A stretch of DNA of 64,000 bases from Ensifer sesbaniae (GTDB lineage Bacteria; Pseudomonadota; Alphaproteobacteria; Rhizobiales; Rhizobiaceae). The translations under genes and the position numbers were made by a program. This document shows, in pieces, positions 53,949 through 63,898 of this stretch. The stretch spans positions 930,001 through 994,000 of the forward strand of contig NZ_JABEKU010000001.1 of assembly GCF_013283665.1 (NCBI RefSeq), in the 5' to 3' direction. Numbering within the stretch: the first letter of the stretch is position 1; the number at the start of each line of letters is the position of its first letter. The notes under the pieces were generated by a model. The model did no database searches. It was not told the origin of the DNA and was given only the letters and a program-made list of their open reading frames with translations.

Positions 53949-55358
53949 TTACTTGCCCGCGGCCGACTCGACTTCGCGCACCGGCAGCCGGTGCCCGGAA
54001 ACCGAGGCGCCGGCGTTCTTCGCCATGGTGAGGAACGGGATCGCCGCGATCAGGTTGGCGCCGGCGATGATCATGAAGGCGGTGTGGAAATCGTCGAGCT
54101 GCAGCGGAGCTCCGCTGAGCTTGGTCTCGATTTCGAGGATCGCGCCGGCAACGGCGACGCCGAGCGCCAGGCTGATCTGCTGCAGCACCGCGCTCATCGA
54201 AGTCGCCTTGCTGGCATCCGCGTCGTCGATGTCCGCGAAGGAGAGCGCATTGACGCTGGTAAAGAAGAACGAACGGGCAAAGCCTGCAATCAGCAAGATG
54301 GTGATCATCAGCAGGTAGGGCGTGGCCGGCGTGAAGAAGCCGTTGGCGAAGGTGGTGATCGCGGCGAGGATTGCGGCGAGGATCAGTGTCGTGCGGAAGC
54401 CGGCGAAGGCGAGCACGCGCCGCGCGTAGAACTTGGTGGTGATCGCGCCGACCGCGCCGATGAAGGTGATGAGGCCGGACTGGAACGGATTGAGTCCGAA
54501 GCCGACCTGCAGCATCAGGGGCATCAGGAAGGGCACCGCGCCGACCGAGATGCGAAAGATCGTGCCGCCGATCGAGGCGGCGCGAAACGCGCTGTCTTTG
54601 AAGAGATTGAGATCGAGAACCGGCGCCGGATGGCGCCGCGCATGACGGATATAGAGCAGCGCTGAAAGCGTGCCGACCGCCACCGAAGCGATGCCGACGG
54701 CAGGCGGTAGAGCCGGCAGGCTGATCACGGAGAGACCGAAGACGATGCCGGACGCGGCAATTCCGCCGAGCACGAAACCGAGCACATCGACCGGTGGCGG
54801 ATCCCGCGGCTCCATGGTCGGCAGGTAGATGCCGGAGAGGATATAGCCGGCGATGCCGACAGGCACGTTGATCAGGAAGATCCAGTGCCAGGAGAAATAG
54901 GTGGTGATGAAGCCGCCGAGCGGCGGCCCGGCGAGCGGTCCGACAAGCGCCGGGATCGTGAGAAGCGCCATGGCCGAGACGAGTTCGCTGCGGGGCGTGC
55001 CGCGCACCAGCACCAAGCGGGCGACCGGCGTCATCATCGCGCCGCCCATGCCCTGCAGAAAGCGCGAGAAGACGAAGGCGACGAGGCTGTTGGAGATGGC
55101 GCAGAGAACAGAGCCGGCGATGAAGACGAGGATCGCCGCGCGAAAAATCTTCTTGGCGCCGAAGCGGTCGGCCATCCAGCCGCTTAAGGGAATGAAGATC
55201 GCCAGCGCCACCATATAGGCCGTCAGCGCCAGCTTGAGGGTGATCGGCCCGACGCCGATGTCGCGGGCGATGGCCGGCAGCGACGTGGAGATTACGGTGG
55301 AATCCATCTGCTCCATGAAGAGAGCGACGGCGAGGATCATCGGGACGATACGGTTCAT
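53949..55358 (-). CDS. MFS multidrug exporter, DHA2 (EmrB/QacA) type
   Basis: A 469-residue protein with about fourteen membrane segments. DHA2 motifs: MEQMDSTVISTSLPAIARDIG at helix 1, SGWMADRFGAKKIFRAAI (motif A), LQGMGGAMMTPVARLVLVR (motif B), and PALVGPLAGPPLGGFI (motif C). Proton-driven drug export across the inner membrane. No adjacent membrane-fusion protein or regulator. Convergent with the VOC gene. Confidence 0.9.
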   Translation of the reverse strand: MNRIVPMILAVALFMEQMDSTVISTSLPAIARDIGVGPITLKLALTAYMVALAIFIPLSGWMADRFGAKKIFRAAILVFIAGSVLCAISNSLVAFVFSRFLQGMGGAMMTPVARLVLVRGTPRSELVSAMALLTIPALVGPLAGPPLGGFITTYFSWHWIFLINVPVGIAGYILSGIYLPTMEPRDPPPVDVLGFVLGGIAASGIVFGLSVISLPALPPAVGIASVAVGTLSALLYIRHARRHPAPVLDLNLFKDSAFRAASIGGTIFRISVGAVPFLMPLMLQVGFGLNPFQSGLITFIGAVGAITTKFYARRVLAFAGFRTTLILAAILAAITTFANGFFTPATPYLLMITILLIAGFARSFFFTSVNALSFADIDDADASKATSMSAVLQQISLALGVAVAGAILEIETKLSGAPLQLDDFHTAFMIIAGANLIAAIPFLTMAKNAGASVSGHRLPVREVESAAGK

Positions 55359-55517
55359 GGAATGGTGCTTCGGAGACAGTCAGCGATGGCGAGAAGCTAA
55401 TGCCGGTGATGGCTTTTGTCGGGAAAAACCGGTGATTGCGGATCAAAAGCCTGTGATCCCGGCTGGCTTTTGCTGTCAAGACGCTACTTCTGGCCCGGTC
55501 GTCCATGGGGCAAGGGC

Positions 55518-55757
55518 ATGATGCTGACGGCCGATACCGCCAACCATTACGTGCTGTCGCTGCAGCGCCCGGATTGGGAAGCGCGTTTCGACATGGGCAA
55601 GGCGAAGGCGGCAGAGACGCGCCGCAGGGCTTTCGACAGGATCGCCGGCGAGCGGCCCTTCATCGGCTACCGCATGCCTTTCCCGGCCGTCGGCTTCGTC
55701 GAGAAACAGGGCGAGGGCTGTCGCTTCGTGCCCGTCAGCTATCGGCTCGATATCTGA
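55518..55757 (+). pseudogene. C-terminal remnant of an MBL-fold metallohydrolase
   Basis: The 79 codons from 55518 (MMLTADTANHYVLSLQRPDW ... FVEKQGEGCRFVPVSYRLD) match the last quarter of exported MBL-fold hydrolases of about 300 residues, whose C-termini read NHxVLSxQRPDW then RMPFPAVGFVEK. The HxHxDH metal-binding part is absent, and the sequence upstream runs straight into the MFS gene start. A short protein could still be made but would lack catalytic residues. Confidence 0.75.
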
Positions 55758-55949
55758 GCGACTCCCGGGCCGCGTCTCGCGAAATTGCTGCCCTGCAACA
55801 AATATCGGCCGCAGGCGGGACATTTCCCGGCTTTGGCTATTTTCATCCTGACATATCCGTGTTACGAGCCCTCGCCAACTTCCAAGACACGCTTTGAAGT
55901 CACCCGGTGGACAAATCGCAGCCCGTCCCCGGGGGTTTTCGTTTATTGA

Positions 55950-57464
<1,515 letters not shown>

Positions 57465-57477
57465 TCGCGACTACATC

Positions 57478-57511
57478 CGAAGGGCGCCGCGAGATCTCGC
57501 GGCGCCCTTCG
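57478..57511. terminator. guaB terminator, perfect 34-base palindrome
   Basis: Arms CGAAGGGCGCCGCGAGA and TCTCGCGGCGCCCTTCG meet at GATC with no unpaired loop in the duplex; CTTTTC follows. Confidence 0.8.
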
Positions 57512-57559
57512 CCTTTTCAGATCAAGTTTTTTCAGAAAGCCTATTTCAGGGAGCGGTGC

Positions 57560-57976
57560 ATGACGGGTTTCGAGATCTTCTGGCCGATCGTGGTCCATGT
57601 TCTTCTCGTCTTCTGCCTCTACGCTCTCCTCTCCTTCCGTCGGATGAGGCTTGTCCGCGCCGGCAAGGTGCACGCGGCCCAGTTTCGCGAGAACCGCGAT
57701 GAGCCGGGCGAAAGCCTGGTGGTGAAGAACAGCATCGCCAACCAGTTCGAACTGCCGGTTCTCTTCTACTTCTGCTGCGTGCTGCTCTACATCACCGAGG
57801 CCGACAACATCGTCTCGCTGGGGCTTGCCTGGCTTTTCGTCGTGCTGCGCTATGCGCACGCCTTCGTGCATGTCACCAGCAACCGCATCCGTTATCGCCG
57901 CCCGCTGTTCATGGCGGGCGTCGCGACGCTCTTCGCCCTGTGGGTGTGGCTTGCCGTCTGGATGGCGATGAGCTGA
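57560..57976 (+). CDS. MAPEG-family membrane protein
   Basis: A 138-residue protein with four membrane segments and the MAPEG signature region (VVKNSIANQFELPVLFYFCC, LRYAHAFVHVTSNRIRYR). MAPEG proteins include membrane glutathione transferases; the bacterial function is unclear. GGGAG lies before the ATG. Confidence 0.85.
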   Translation: MTGFEIFWPIVVHVLLVFCLYALLSFRRMRLVRAGKVHAAQFRENRDEPGESLVVKNSIANQFELPVLFYFCCVLLYITEADNIVSLGLAWLFVVLRYAHAFVHVTSNRIRYRRPLFMAGVATLFALWVWLAVWMAMS

Positions 57977-58114
57977 TCCCGACTTACGTTTCGACTGGCG
58001 CAGATCTGAGACAGTTTGCCAAAGTGATCTTCGCGCACTGATACGCATCAAGTACCCGGTGCTGCTCTTGCGGGTAGTCTGCCGACGTTGGACGACAACG
58101 TATCGGAGGACGAG

Positions 58115-59143
58115 ATGACCGCAACGATGAAAGCCGCCGTGGTGCGCGAATTCGGCAAGCCGCTGGCAATCGAGGAGGTGCCGATACCGGAGCCGGGCCC
58201 CGGCCAGGTGCTGATCAAATACGAGGCGACCGGCGTCTGCCATACGGACCTGCACGCGGCCAACGGCGACTGGCCGGTCAAGCCGAAGCCGCCCTTCATC
58301 CCCGGACACGAAGGCGTCGGCTATGTCGCCAAGCTCGGCAGCGGCGTCGCGCGCCTGAAGGAAGGCGACCGCGTCGGCGTGCCGTGGCTGCACACGGCCT
58401 GCGGCGGCTGCACGCCCTGCCGCACCGGCTGGGAGACGCTCTGCGGCAGCCAGCAGAACACAGGCTACTCCGTCAACGGCACCTTTGCCCAATATGGCCT
58501 TGCCGATCCGGATTTCGTCGGGCGCCTGCCGGCAAAGCTTGAATTCGGACCGGCCGCGCCGATCCTCTGCGCCGGCGTCACCGTCTACAAGGGCCTGAAG
58601 GAGACCGAAGTGCGTCCTGGCGAATGGGCGTTGATCTCCGGCATCGGTGGGCTCGGCCACATGGCGGTGCAATACGCCAAGGCGATGGGCATGCATGTCG
58701 CCGCCGTCGATATCTTTCCGGAGAAGCTGGCGCTGGCGAGAAAGCTTGGTGCCGATCTCGTCGTCGACGCGCGCGACAAGGATGCAGTCGATCAGGTCCA
58801 AAAGGCGACCGGCGGCGTGCATGGAGCGCTGGTGACGGCGGTGGCGCCCAAGGCGATGGAGCAGGCGTTTAATATGCTGCGCTCCAAGGGAACCATGGCG
58901 CTGGTCGGCCTGCCGCCGGGCCAGATGTGCCTGCCGATCTTCGATACGGTGCTGAAGCGCATCACCATCCGCGGTTCCATCGTCGGCACACGCCAGGACC
59001 TCGAGGAGTCGCTGGAGTTCGCCGGCGAAGGCAAGGTCGCCTCGCATTTCAGCTGGGACAAGATCGAGAACATCAACGCGATCTTTGCGCGCATGGAAGA
59101 AGGCAAGATAGACGGCCGGATCGTGCTCGACCTCAACGGCTGA
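58115..59143 (+). CDS. adhA: zinc-dependent alcohol dehydrogenase
   Basis: A 342-residue medium-chain dehydrogenase. Catalytic zinc ligands in TGVCHTDLHAANGDW and PFIPGHEGVG, structural zinc cysteines in CGGCTPCRTGWETLC, and NAD-binding ISGIGGLGHMAVQYA. Reversibly oxidises ethanol-like alcohols to aldehydes in the cytoplasm. ATG at 58115 follows GGAGG; the in-frame ATG at 58088 lies upstream of the ribosome site. Confidence 0.93.
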   Translation: MTATMKAAVVREFGKPLAIEEVPIPEPGPGQVLIKYEATGVCHTDLHAANGDWPVKPKPPFIPGHEGVGYVAKLGSGVARLKEGDRVGVPWLHTACGGCTPCRTGWETLCGSQQNTGYSVNGTFAQYGLADPDFVGRLPAKLEFGPAAPILCAGVTVYKGLKETEVRPGEWALISGIGGLGHMAVQYAKAMGMHVAAVDIFPEKLALARKLGADLVVDARDKDAVDQVQKATGGVHGALVTAVAPKAMEQAFNMLRSKGTMALVGLPPGQMCLPIFDTVLKRITIRGSIVGTRQDLEESLEFAGEGKVASHFSWDKIENINAIFARMEEGKIDGRIVLDLNG

Positions 59144-59256
59144 GGCCGTTCACGATTGGTAACGCAAGTTTGTCTGTTCCACTCCGTCCGCGCACCTATT
59201 CTGTCGCGGGCGGTTCTGTCTGCCGCCACGGGAGAACGAAACCGAAGGAGGCCGAC

Positions 59257-60132
59257 ATGCAGGAACTGAGAATTACGCAAGCGATGATCGACGCCTATGA
59301 CGAATACACGCATCTGACCCTCGATCGCCGTCGCTTCATGGAAAAGCTGACCGGGCTGGCCGGCTCTGCCGCCGCGGCAGCGGCGATCGCGCCGCTGCTT
59401 GCTGCCAACGGCGCCAAGGCGGAGATCATTGCTGCGACCGACACACGGGTCGCCGGCGAGGACATTACCTATCCCGGTGCGGCCGGCGACATGAAAGGCT
59501 ATCTCGTTCGCCCGGCGCAAATGAGAGGCAAGCTGCCGGCGGTGATCGTCATTCATGAAAACCGCGGGCTCAATCCGCATATCCGCGACATTGCGCGGCG
59601 CGTGGCGCTCGAAGGCTTCCTGGCGCTCGCCCCCGACTTCCTGTCGCCGTCGGGCGGGACGCCGACGGACGAGGACAAGGCGCGCGAGATGATCGGCGCG
59701 CTGGATGCGGCAGCAACGACGGCGAATGCAGTGGCGACCGTGGCTTTCCTGCAAGGGCATCAGCAATCGACAGGGAACGTCGGTGCCATCGGCTTCTGCT
59801 GGGGAGGAGGCCTCGTCAATCGGCTCGCCGTCGGCTCGCCCGATCTCAAGGCCGGCGTTGCCTACTACGGCGCCCAGCCCAAGGCGGAGGAAGTACCGAA
59901 GATCAAAGCCGCCCTGCTGCTGCACTATGCCAGGCTCGACGAGCGTATCAATGCCGGCATCGACGCCTATCGCAAGGCACTCAACGACAATGGCAAGGAC
60001 GCGACGATCTACGTCTATGACGGCGTCAACCATGCATTCAATAACGACACCTCGGCGGCGCGCTATGACAAGGCTGCGGCCGATCTCGCCTGGGGCCGGA
60101 CGGTCGAGTTCCTGAAGGCCAAGCTCGCCTGA
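59257..60132 (+). CDS. dienelactone hydrolase-family protein with Tat-like signal
   Basis: A 291-residue alpha/beta hydrolase of the DLH family. Nucleophile Cys in GAIGFCWGGGLVNRLA, catalytic His in GVNHAFNND, and VIHENRGLNPHIRDIARR. Residues about 23-50 (LDRRRFMEKLTGLAGSAAAAAAIAPLLA) look like a twin-arginine signal set behind a 22-residue extension, so it may be periplasmic. GAAGGAGG before the ATG. Physiological substrate unknown. Confidence 0.9.
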   Translation: MQELRITQAMIDAYDEYTHLTLDRRRFMEKLTGLAGSAAAAAAIAPLLAANGAKAEIIAATDTRVAGEDITYPGAAGDMKGYLVRPAQMRGKLPAVIVIHENRGLNPHIRDIARRVALEGFLALAPDFLSPSGGTPTDEDKAREMIGALDAAATTANAVATVAFLQGHQQSTGNVGAIGFCWGGGLVNRLAVGSPDLKAGVAYYGAQPKAEEVPKIKAALLLHYARLDERINAGIDAYRKALNDNGKDATIYVYDGVNHAFNNDTSAARYDKAAADLAWGRTVEFLKAKLA

Positions 60133-60145
60133 GTATTGGTTTCGC

Positions 60146-61057
60146 TCAGGCGGCCGCCGCCCGGATGATATCGTCGGCGCAGCCGCTGATGGCCGCCGCG
60201 AGCGCCTCCATGTCGCGCTCGCGCGGGCTGCTGCGGCGCCAGACGAGGCCGATCTCGCGGGCCGGTTCGGGGGCCGCGAACGGCACGATGCGGATCGAGT
60301 TGCGCGCGGCCTCGGTCGCAATGGCAATTTCGGGGATCAGCGTCATGCCCATGCCGTTGGCGACCATCTGCAGGAGCGTCGTCATCGACGTGGCACCGAA
60401 GCTGACAAGGCGCCGCTTGCCGGCCGTGCTGCAGACGGCCAGTGCCTGGTCGCGCAGGCAGTGGCCTTCCTCCAGCAGCAGCAACTGTTCGACGTCGACC
60501 TGGTCTTCGGTCAGCGGCGACATCAGGATGTTGCGCTCATCGTCGGCCATCGCCATGTAGAACCGGTCGGAGAAGAGCGGCTTCGTCGCAAGTCCTTCCG
60601 CGTCGATCGGCAGCGCCGCAACGACCGCGTCGAGCAGACCTTCGCCGAGATCGCCAACCAGCCGCGATGTCACCGATTCCTTCAATTCGATCTCGATTGC
60701 CGGATAGACGCTGCGCAGATGCGGCACCAGTCGCGGCACGAGGTAGGGGGCAAGCGTCGGGATGACGCCGATGCGGATCCGTCCTTCGAGCGTCCCGGCG
60801 CTGGCGCGCGCGCTCTGCTCGAGCAGATCCACCTCGGCGAGGATGGCGCGGGCGCGGGCCAGCACTTCCTCGCCCTTGCGGGTGAGGAAAACACCGCTGC
60901 GGCTGCGCTCCACCAGTTTCACGCCGAGGTGGGTTTCCATTTCCATGATCTGGGCGGAGAGCGCCGGCTGGCTGACGTGAACGAGTTCGGCGGCCTTGCC
61001 GAAGTGGCGAACGGAGGCAAGCGCCTCGAAGTAGCGCATCTGTCGGAGTGTAAGCAT
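60146..61057 (-). CDS. oxyR: hydrogen-peroxide-sensing LysR regulator OxyR
   Basis: A 303-residue LysR regulator with Cys200 and Cys209 (EEGHC ... AVCST), spaced nine apart like the redox pair C199/C208 of E. coli OxyR. N-terminal MLTLRQMRYFEALASVRHFGKAAELVHVSQPALS. Peroxide forms the disulfide and switches on catalase and related genes. An OxyR-type site lies directly upstream. In S. meliloti oxyR is divergent from katA; here no catalase gene follows. Confidence 0.92.
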   Translation of the reverse strand: MLTLRQMRYFEALASVRHFGKAAELVHVSQPALSAQIMEMETHLGVKLVERSRSGVFLTRKGEEVLARARAILAEVDLLEQSARASAGTLEGRIRIGVIPTLAPYLVPRLVPHLRSVYPAIEIELKESVTSRLVGDLGEGLLDAVVAALPIDAEGLATKPLFSDRFYMAMADDERNILMSPLTEDQVDVEQLLLLEEGHCLRDQALAVCSTAGKRRLVSFGATSMTTLLQMVANGMGMTLIPEIAIATEAARNSIRIVPFAAPEPAREIGLVWRRSSPRERDMEALAAAISGCADDIIRAAAA

Positions 61058-61058
61058 G

Positions 61059-61095
61059 ATAGGAATCCCCTATCAAATTTGAGTTCAAATGCAAT
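61059..61095. promoter_or_regulatory. OxyR binding site
   Basis: ATAG-N7-CTAT-N7-GAGT-N7-CAAT, matching the four-part OxyR motif ATAG-N7-CTAT-N7-ATAG-N7-CTAT exactly in the first half and partly in the second. It begins two bases upstream of the oxyR start codon, which fits autorepression. Confidence 0.7.
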
Positions 61096-61227
61096 CGGAG
61101 ATTATCGTCGGCGATAAAAAGCGGGTGCGCCAAGGTGGCCGGGCCGCGCTCCGGACCCGCGAAGCGGATATGATGGGCGCGGCCACGGAACAGGCCGCAG
61201 GGTGCGCTGCCGTGGACAGCCGCAGAG

Positions 61228-61270
61228 AAAAAGGCCACTCGCTCCTCCGATCGCGTGGCCTTTCTTTTTG
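61228..61270. terminator. bidirectional terminator
   Basis: AAAGGCCAC (61230-61238) and GTGGCCTTT (61255-61263) with A-run before and T-run after. It ends the LysR gene (61284, minus) and would also end any rightward transcript from the oxyR upstream region. Confidence 0.85.
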
Positions 61271-61283
61271 TTTCTCGCCGTTC

Positions 61284-62234
61284 TTACCAGCCGGGCAGCA
61301 TGTGGCTCTGCCGCAGGCGGGGATAGCGTGGGAAGCCCTTGATATCGGCATCGATATCGTCATTGGTGCTGATCGGCGTGATATTGTCGAGGCAGGCGGT
61401 GATGTGGTTGCTGATCGCATTCGAAAGCGAGGGCGACAGACCCGGACGCTTCATGATGCCGATCTGCACCGGCGCCAGCGCCGGGAAGCCGTCGGCGAGC
61501 GTCAGTACCTTCATGCCCGGACGGAGTGCTGATTCCGGCAGGACCGATACGGCCATGCCGGCCAGCACCGCGGCAGCGACCACCGTCGAAGACCAGCTCG
61601 TGAACAGGATCTGATATTCCCGCCCGGTCGCATCGAGCGCCGCGCAGGCGGCCTGCCGCCACAGGCAGTCACGTCGCCCGACGGCGAGCGGGATCGGTGC
61701 GTTCTCCGGCAGAGGATGGTTGATCGAGCTAACCCAGCAGAGCGGCTCGGTGCGGACGACATCGGAAGCGCGGGCGCGCGGATTGTGCGTGACCAGCGCA
61801 ATGTCGAGGTCGCCCTTGGCCATCTTCTCGGCGAGATCCACGGAGGGTTCGCAGACGATATAGAGCTCGACATTCGGATGCGTCTTGGCGAAGCGCATGA
61901 CGATCTCGGGCATATAGCGGTCGGCGTAATCGTCGGGCGTGCCGATGCGCAGCGTGCCTTCGAGGCGATTGTCGTCGAAGGAAGCGATCGCTTCGTTGTT
62001 GAGGCGGATCATCCGGCGAGCGAAATTGAGCAGCCGGTCGCCCTCGACGGTCAGCCGGTTGCCGCGCCCGTCCTTCATGAAAAGCGGCTTGCCGATGCGC
62101 TCTTCCAGGCGGCGCATCTGCATCGACACGGCGGATTGGGTCTTGAAGACCCGGTCGGCCGCCTTGGTGAAGCTACCCGTGTCGGCGATCGCGACAAAGG
62201 TCTGGAGCTGGTCGATATCGAGCGGTGCGGACAT
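61284..62234 (-). CDS. LysR-family regulator (LsrB-like)
   Basis: A 316-residue LysR regulator: DIDQLQTFVAIADTGSFTKA, then ADRVFKTQSAVSMQMRRLEE, followed by the ligand domain. It contains several cysteines (IVCEPS, EPLCWVS, RRDCLWRQAACAALD). Its N-terminus resembles rhizobial LsrB, a redox-responsive symbiosis regulator, which from memory also lies beside a DUF1127 gene; identity not proven. ATG at 62234; longer in-frame start at 62282 is non-conserved. Divergent from the DUF1127 gene. Confidence 0.85.
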   Translation of the reverse strand: MSAPLDIDQLQTFVAIADTGSFTKAADRVFKTQSAVSMQMRRLEERIGKPLFMKDGRGNRLTVEGDRLLNFARRMIRLNNEAIASFDDNRLEGTLRIGTPDDYADRYMPEIVMRFAKTHPNVELYIVCEPSVDLAEKMAKGDLDIALVTHNPRARASDVVRTEPLCWVSSINHPLPENAPIPLAVGRRDCLWRQAACAALDATGREYQILFTSWSSTVVAAAVLAGMAVSVLPESALRPGMKVLTLADGFPALAPVQIGIMKRPGLSPSLSNAISNHITACLDNITPISTNDDIDADIKGFPRYPRLRQSHMLPGW

Positions 62235-62443
62235 GGCCGTGAAGCATCCATAAGATTGTTTGATGAATATCATTAAAAACATTCGTTGGACTGATCAATA
62301 AGGATTTGCGATCTATTAGTGGCAATTTCATCGATCCCCGGCCGGCAATTTCGCCGGCGATTCCCAAGCTCTTTGGCCCGCCCCTGCGTTTGACCTCCCC
62401 GCAGGGGATGGGCCTCTTCGTGCCTGAAAAAAGGAGTACCGTC

Positions 62444-62737
62444 ATGCGCACGACTCACGTCCTCGATCTCGACCTCGTTGCAGGAAAGCAGTCCCATGCC
62501 TCCCGCGCCGTCGGCGTCGCAGGGATGCTGACGTCCGTATGGCGCCAACTGCGAAACCGACATGCGATCGGCCGTCTGAACGACCTGGATGACCGCCAGC
62601 TCCTCGATATGGGGCTGAAGCGAGAAGATGTGCGCGAGGCGATCACCTCGCCCTTTTTCGACAATCCGGCGAGCTATCTGACCCGCGCCTCGCGAAACCG
62701 GGCGAGCCTCTTCTACAAGGGGATCCGCCACGACTGA
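62444..62737 (+). CDS. DUF1127 small protein
   Basis: A 97-residue basic protein with the DUF1127 arginine-rich core WRQLRNRHAIGRLNDLDDRQ, then LLDMGLKREDV. AAAAAGGAG lies before the ATG. The 5' UTR has a hairpin CCCCTGC (62381-62387)/GCAGGGG (62401-62407) whose loop carries CCTCCCC. In Rhodobacter a DUF1127 protein (CcaF1) is an RNA-binding protein co-transcribed with downstream stress sRNAs; the structured region downstream here invites the same reading. Confidence 0.87.
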   Translation: MRTTHVLDLDLVAGKQSHASRAVGVAGMLTSVWRQLRNRHAIGRLNDLDDRQLLDMGLKREDVREAITSPFFDNPASYLTRASRNRASLFYKGIRHD

Positions 62738-62763
62738 CCGTTGACGAGTTGAAGCGGGGTGAA

Positions 62764-62996
62764 GGCGGGAAGCCGCGCATCCTCGGTCCGCTTCACGGCG
62801 CATCCCGCCGCTTAGGGTGTGCCAGTCGAGCATGATCCGCGAAAGCCTGCCGCCGCCGCGGATCATGCTGCGAATTTCAAGTTCGGTGCTGCCGATCGCC
62901 AGAGGTCGCGCGCCCAAACTTTCCCCGCAGGGTAGAGCCAATAGACCCTGCCGCTTGGCCCGGTACATGACCAAGACATGTACCGGGCCTTTTTCT
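62764..62996 (+). ncRNA. structured RNA downstream of the DUF1127 gene
   Basis: Three successive hairpins in a gene-free stretch: GGCGGGA (62764-62770)/TCCCGCC (62803-62809); GCATGATCCGCG (62830-62841)/CGCGGATCATGC (62857-62868), a perfect 12-bp stem; and the terminator GGCCCGGTACATG (62957-62969)/CATGTACCGGGCC (62977-62989) with a T-run. Either a long structured 3' UTR or an sRNA released from it. Confidence 0.5.
62957..62996 (+). terminator. strong intrinsic terminator
   Basis: A 13-bp perfect stem with a 7-base loop, followed by TTTTTCTTTT. It closes the DUF1127 transcript or a separate sRNA. Confidence 0.92.
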
Positions 62997-63070
62997 TTTG
63001 CTCAGGGGCGCGCGTGCTCAGGCGCAGAAGCTTGCGCCGGCCGACGGGACATGGACAGGGAAGGGGCGTT

Positions 63071-63898
63071 TCAGCTCTTTGTGCCGGGCCCGGTCTTGTA
63101 GACGTCGAACAGAGCCTCGACGTTCTTCTGGTATTCCTTCTGCATTTCCAGCCCGGTGTCGAACATGCTGTTCATTACCTGGGAGAACTGGGCAAGCGCC
63201 GGATTGTCCGGTGCCGGCTTCTGCGCGCCGGTGGCGCCCGCCTGCATCATATCCTGAAACGCCTTGACGAAAGGGTTGTCGGCAAAGACGTCCGGCGTCT
63301 TCGGCTTCTCTTCCTTCTTGGCCATGCCGAAGAAGCCCTGCATCGCCTGCGTGAAGGGGTTGTCGAAGGGGTTCGGTTGCGGCTCCGGCTTCTTGGCAAA
63401 GCCGGCCGCTTCCATCCACTGGCGCATCGCCGCTGCCATCGGGTTGTTGGCGAAGGCGTCGCTTGCGGCGGCGAATTGCCCGGTCGTCTGCTTGAACAGC
63501 CCGCCCATCAGCGTATCGGCCATGACCGGCAGCATCTGCTTGTAGATCTCCTGGCTGATGCCGGTGACCTGGGCGGCCTGCGCGGCGATCGCGCGCGACA
63601 TTTCCTTCGAACCGAACAACTGTCCGAGAACACCATTGCCGTCGACCATGCCCTGCGGCGTGAAAGCCTGGCTCATGTCTTCGAAGTATTTGGCATAGTT
63701 GCCGCTGCCGAGCGCCGTCAGCAGCGCGCCGAAATCATAAGGATTGGCCGTGTTGCGCTTGAAGGCGGCCGAAAAGGCCGGCAGCAACGCCGCCGTCGCC
63801 TTCGTCATCTGCTCCTGGGCGAGGCCGAATTGTTGAGCCATCAGTTCGATGGCCTTGCCGTTCTGCGCCTGTGCGAACATGTCAAAAAGCGGTGCCAT
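63071..63898 (-). CDS. DUF937-domain protein
   Basis: A 275-residue soluble protein. Residues about 1-150 are a DUF937-type domain (MAPLFDMFAQAQNGKAIELMA, NPYDFGALLTALGSGNYAKY, FGSKEMSRAIAAQAAQVTG). The C-terminal part is a Pro/Phe-rich linker with NPFDNPFTQAMQGFFGM and a short helix. ATG at 63898 follows AAGGGGAA; an ATG at 63946 is upstream of it. Function unknown. The last 100 bases of the window contain nothing recognisable. Confidence 0.8.
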   Translation of the reverse strand: MAPLFDMFAQAQNGKAIELMAQQFGLAQEQMTKATAALLPAFSAAFKRNTANPYDFGALLTALGSGNYAKYFEDMSQAFTPQGMVDGNGVLGQLFGSKEMSRAIAAQAAQVTGISQEIYKQMLPVMADTLMGGLFKQTTGQFAAASDAFANNPMAAAMRQWMEAAGFAKKPEPQPNPFDNPFTQAMQGFFGMAKKEEKPKTPDVFADNPFVKAFQDMMQAGATGAQKPAPDNPALAQFSQVMNSMFDTGLEMQKEYQKNVEALFDVYKTGPGTKS

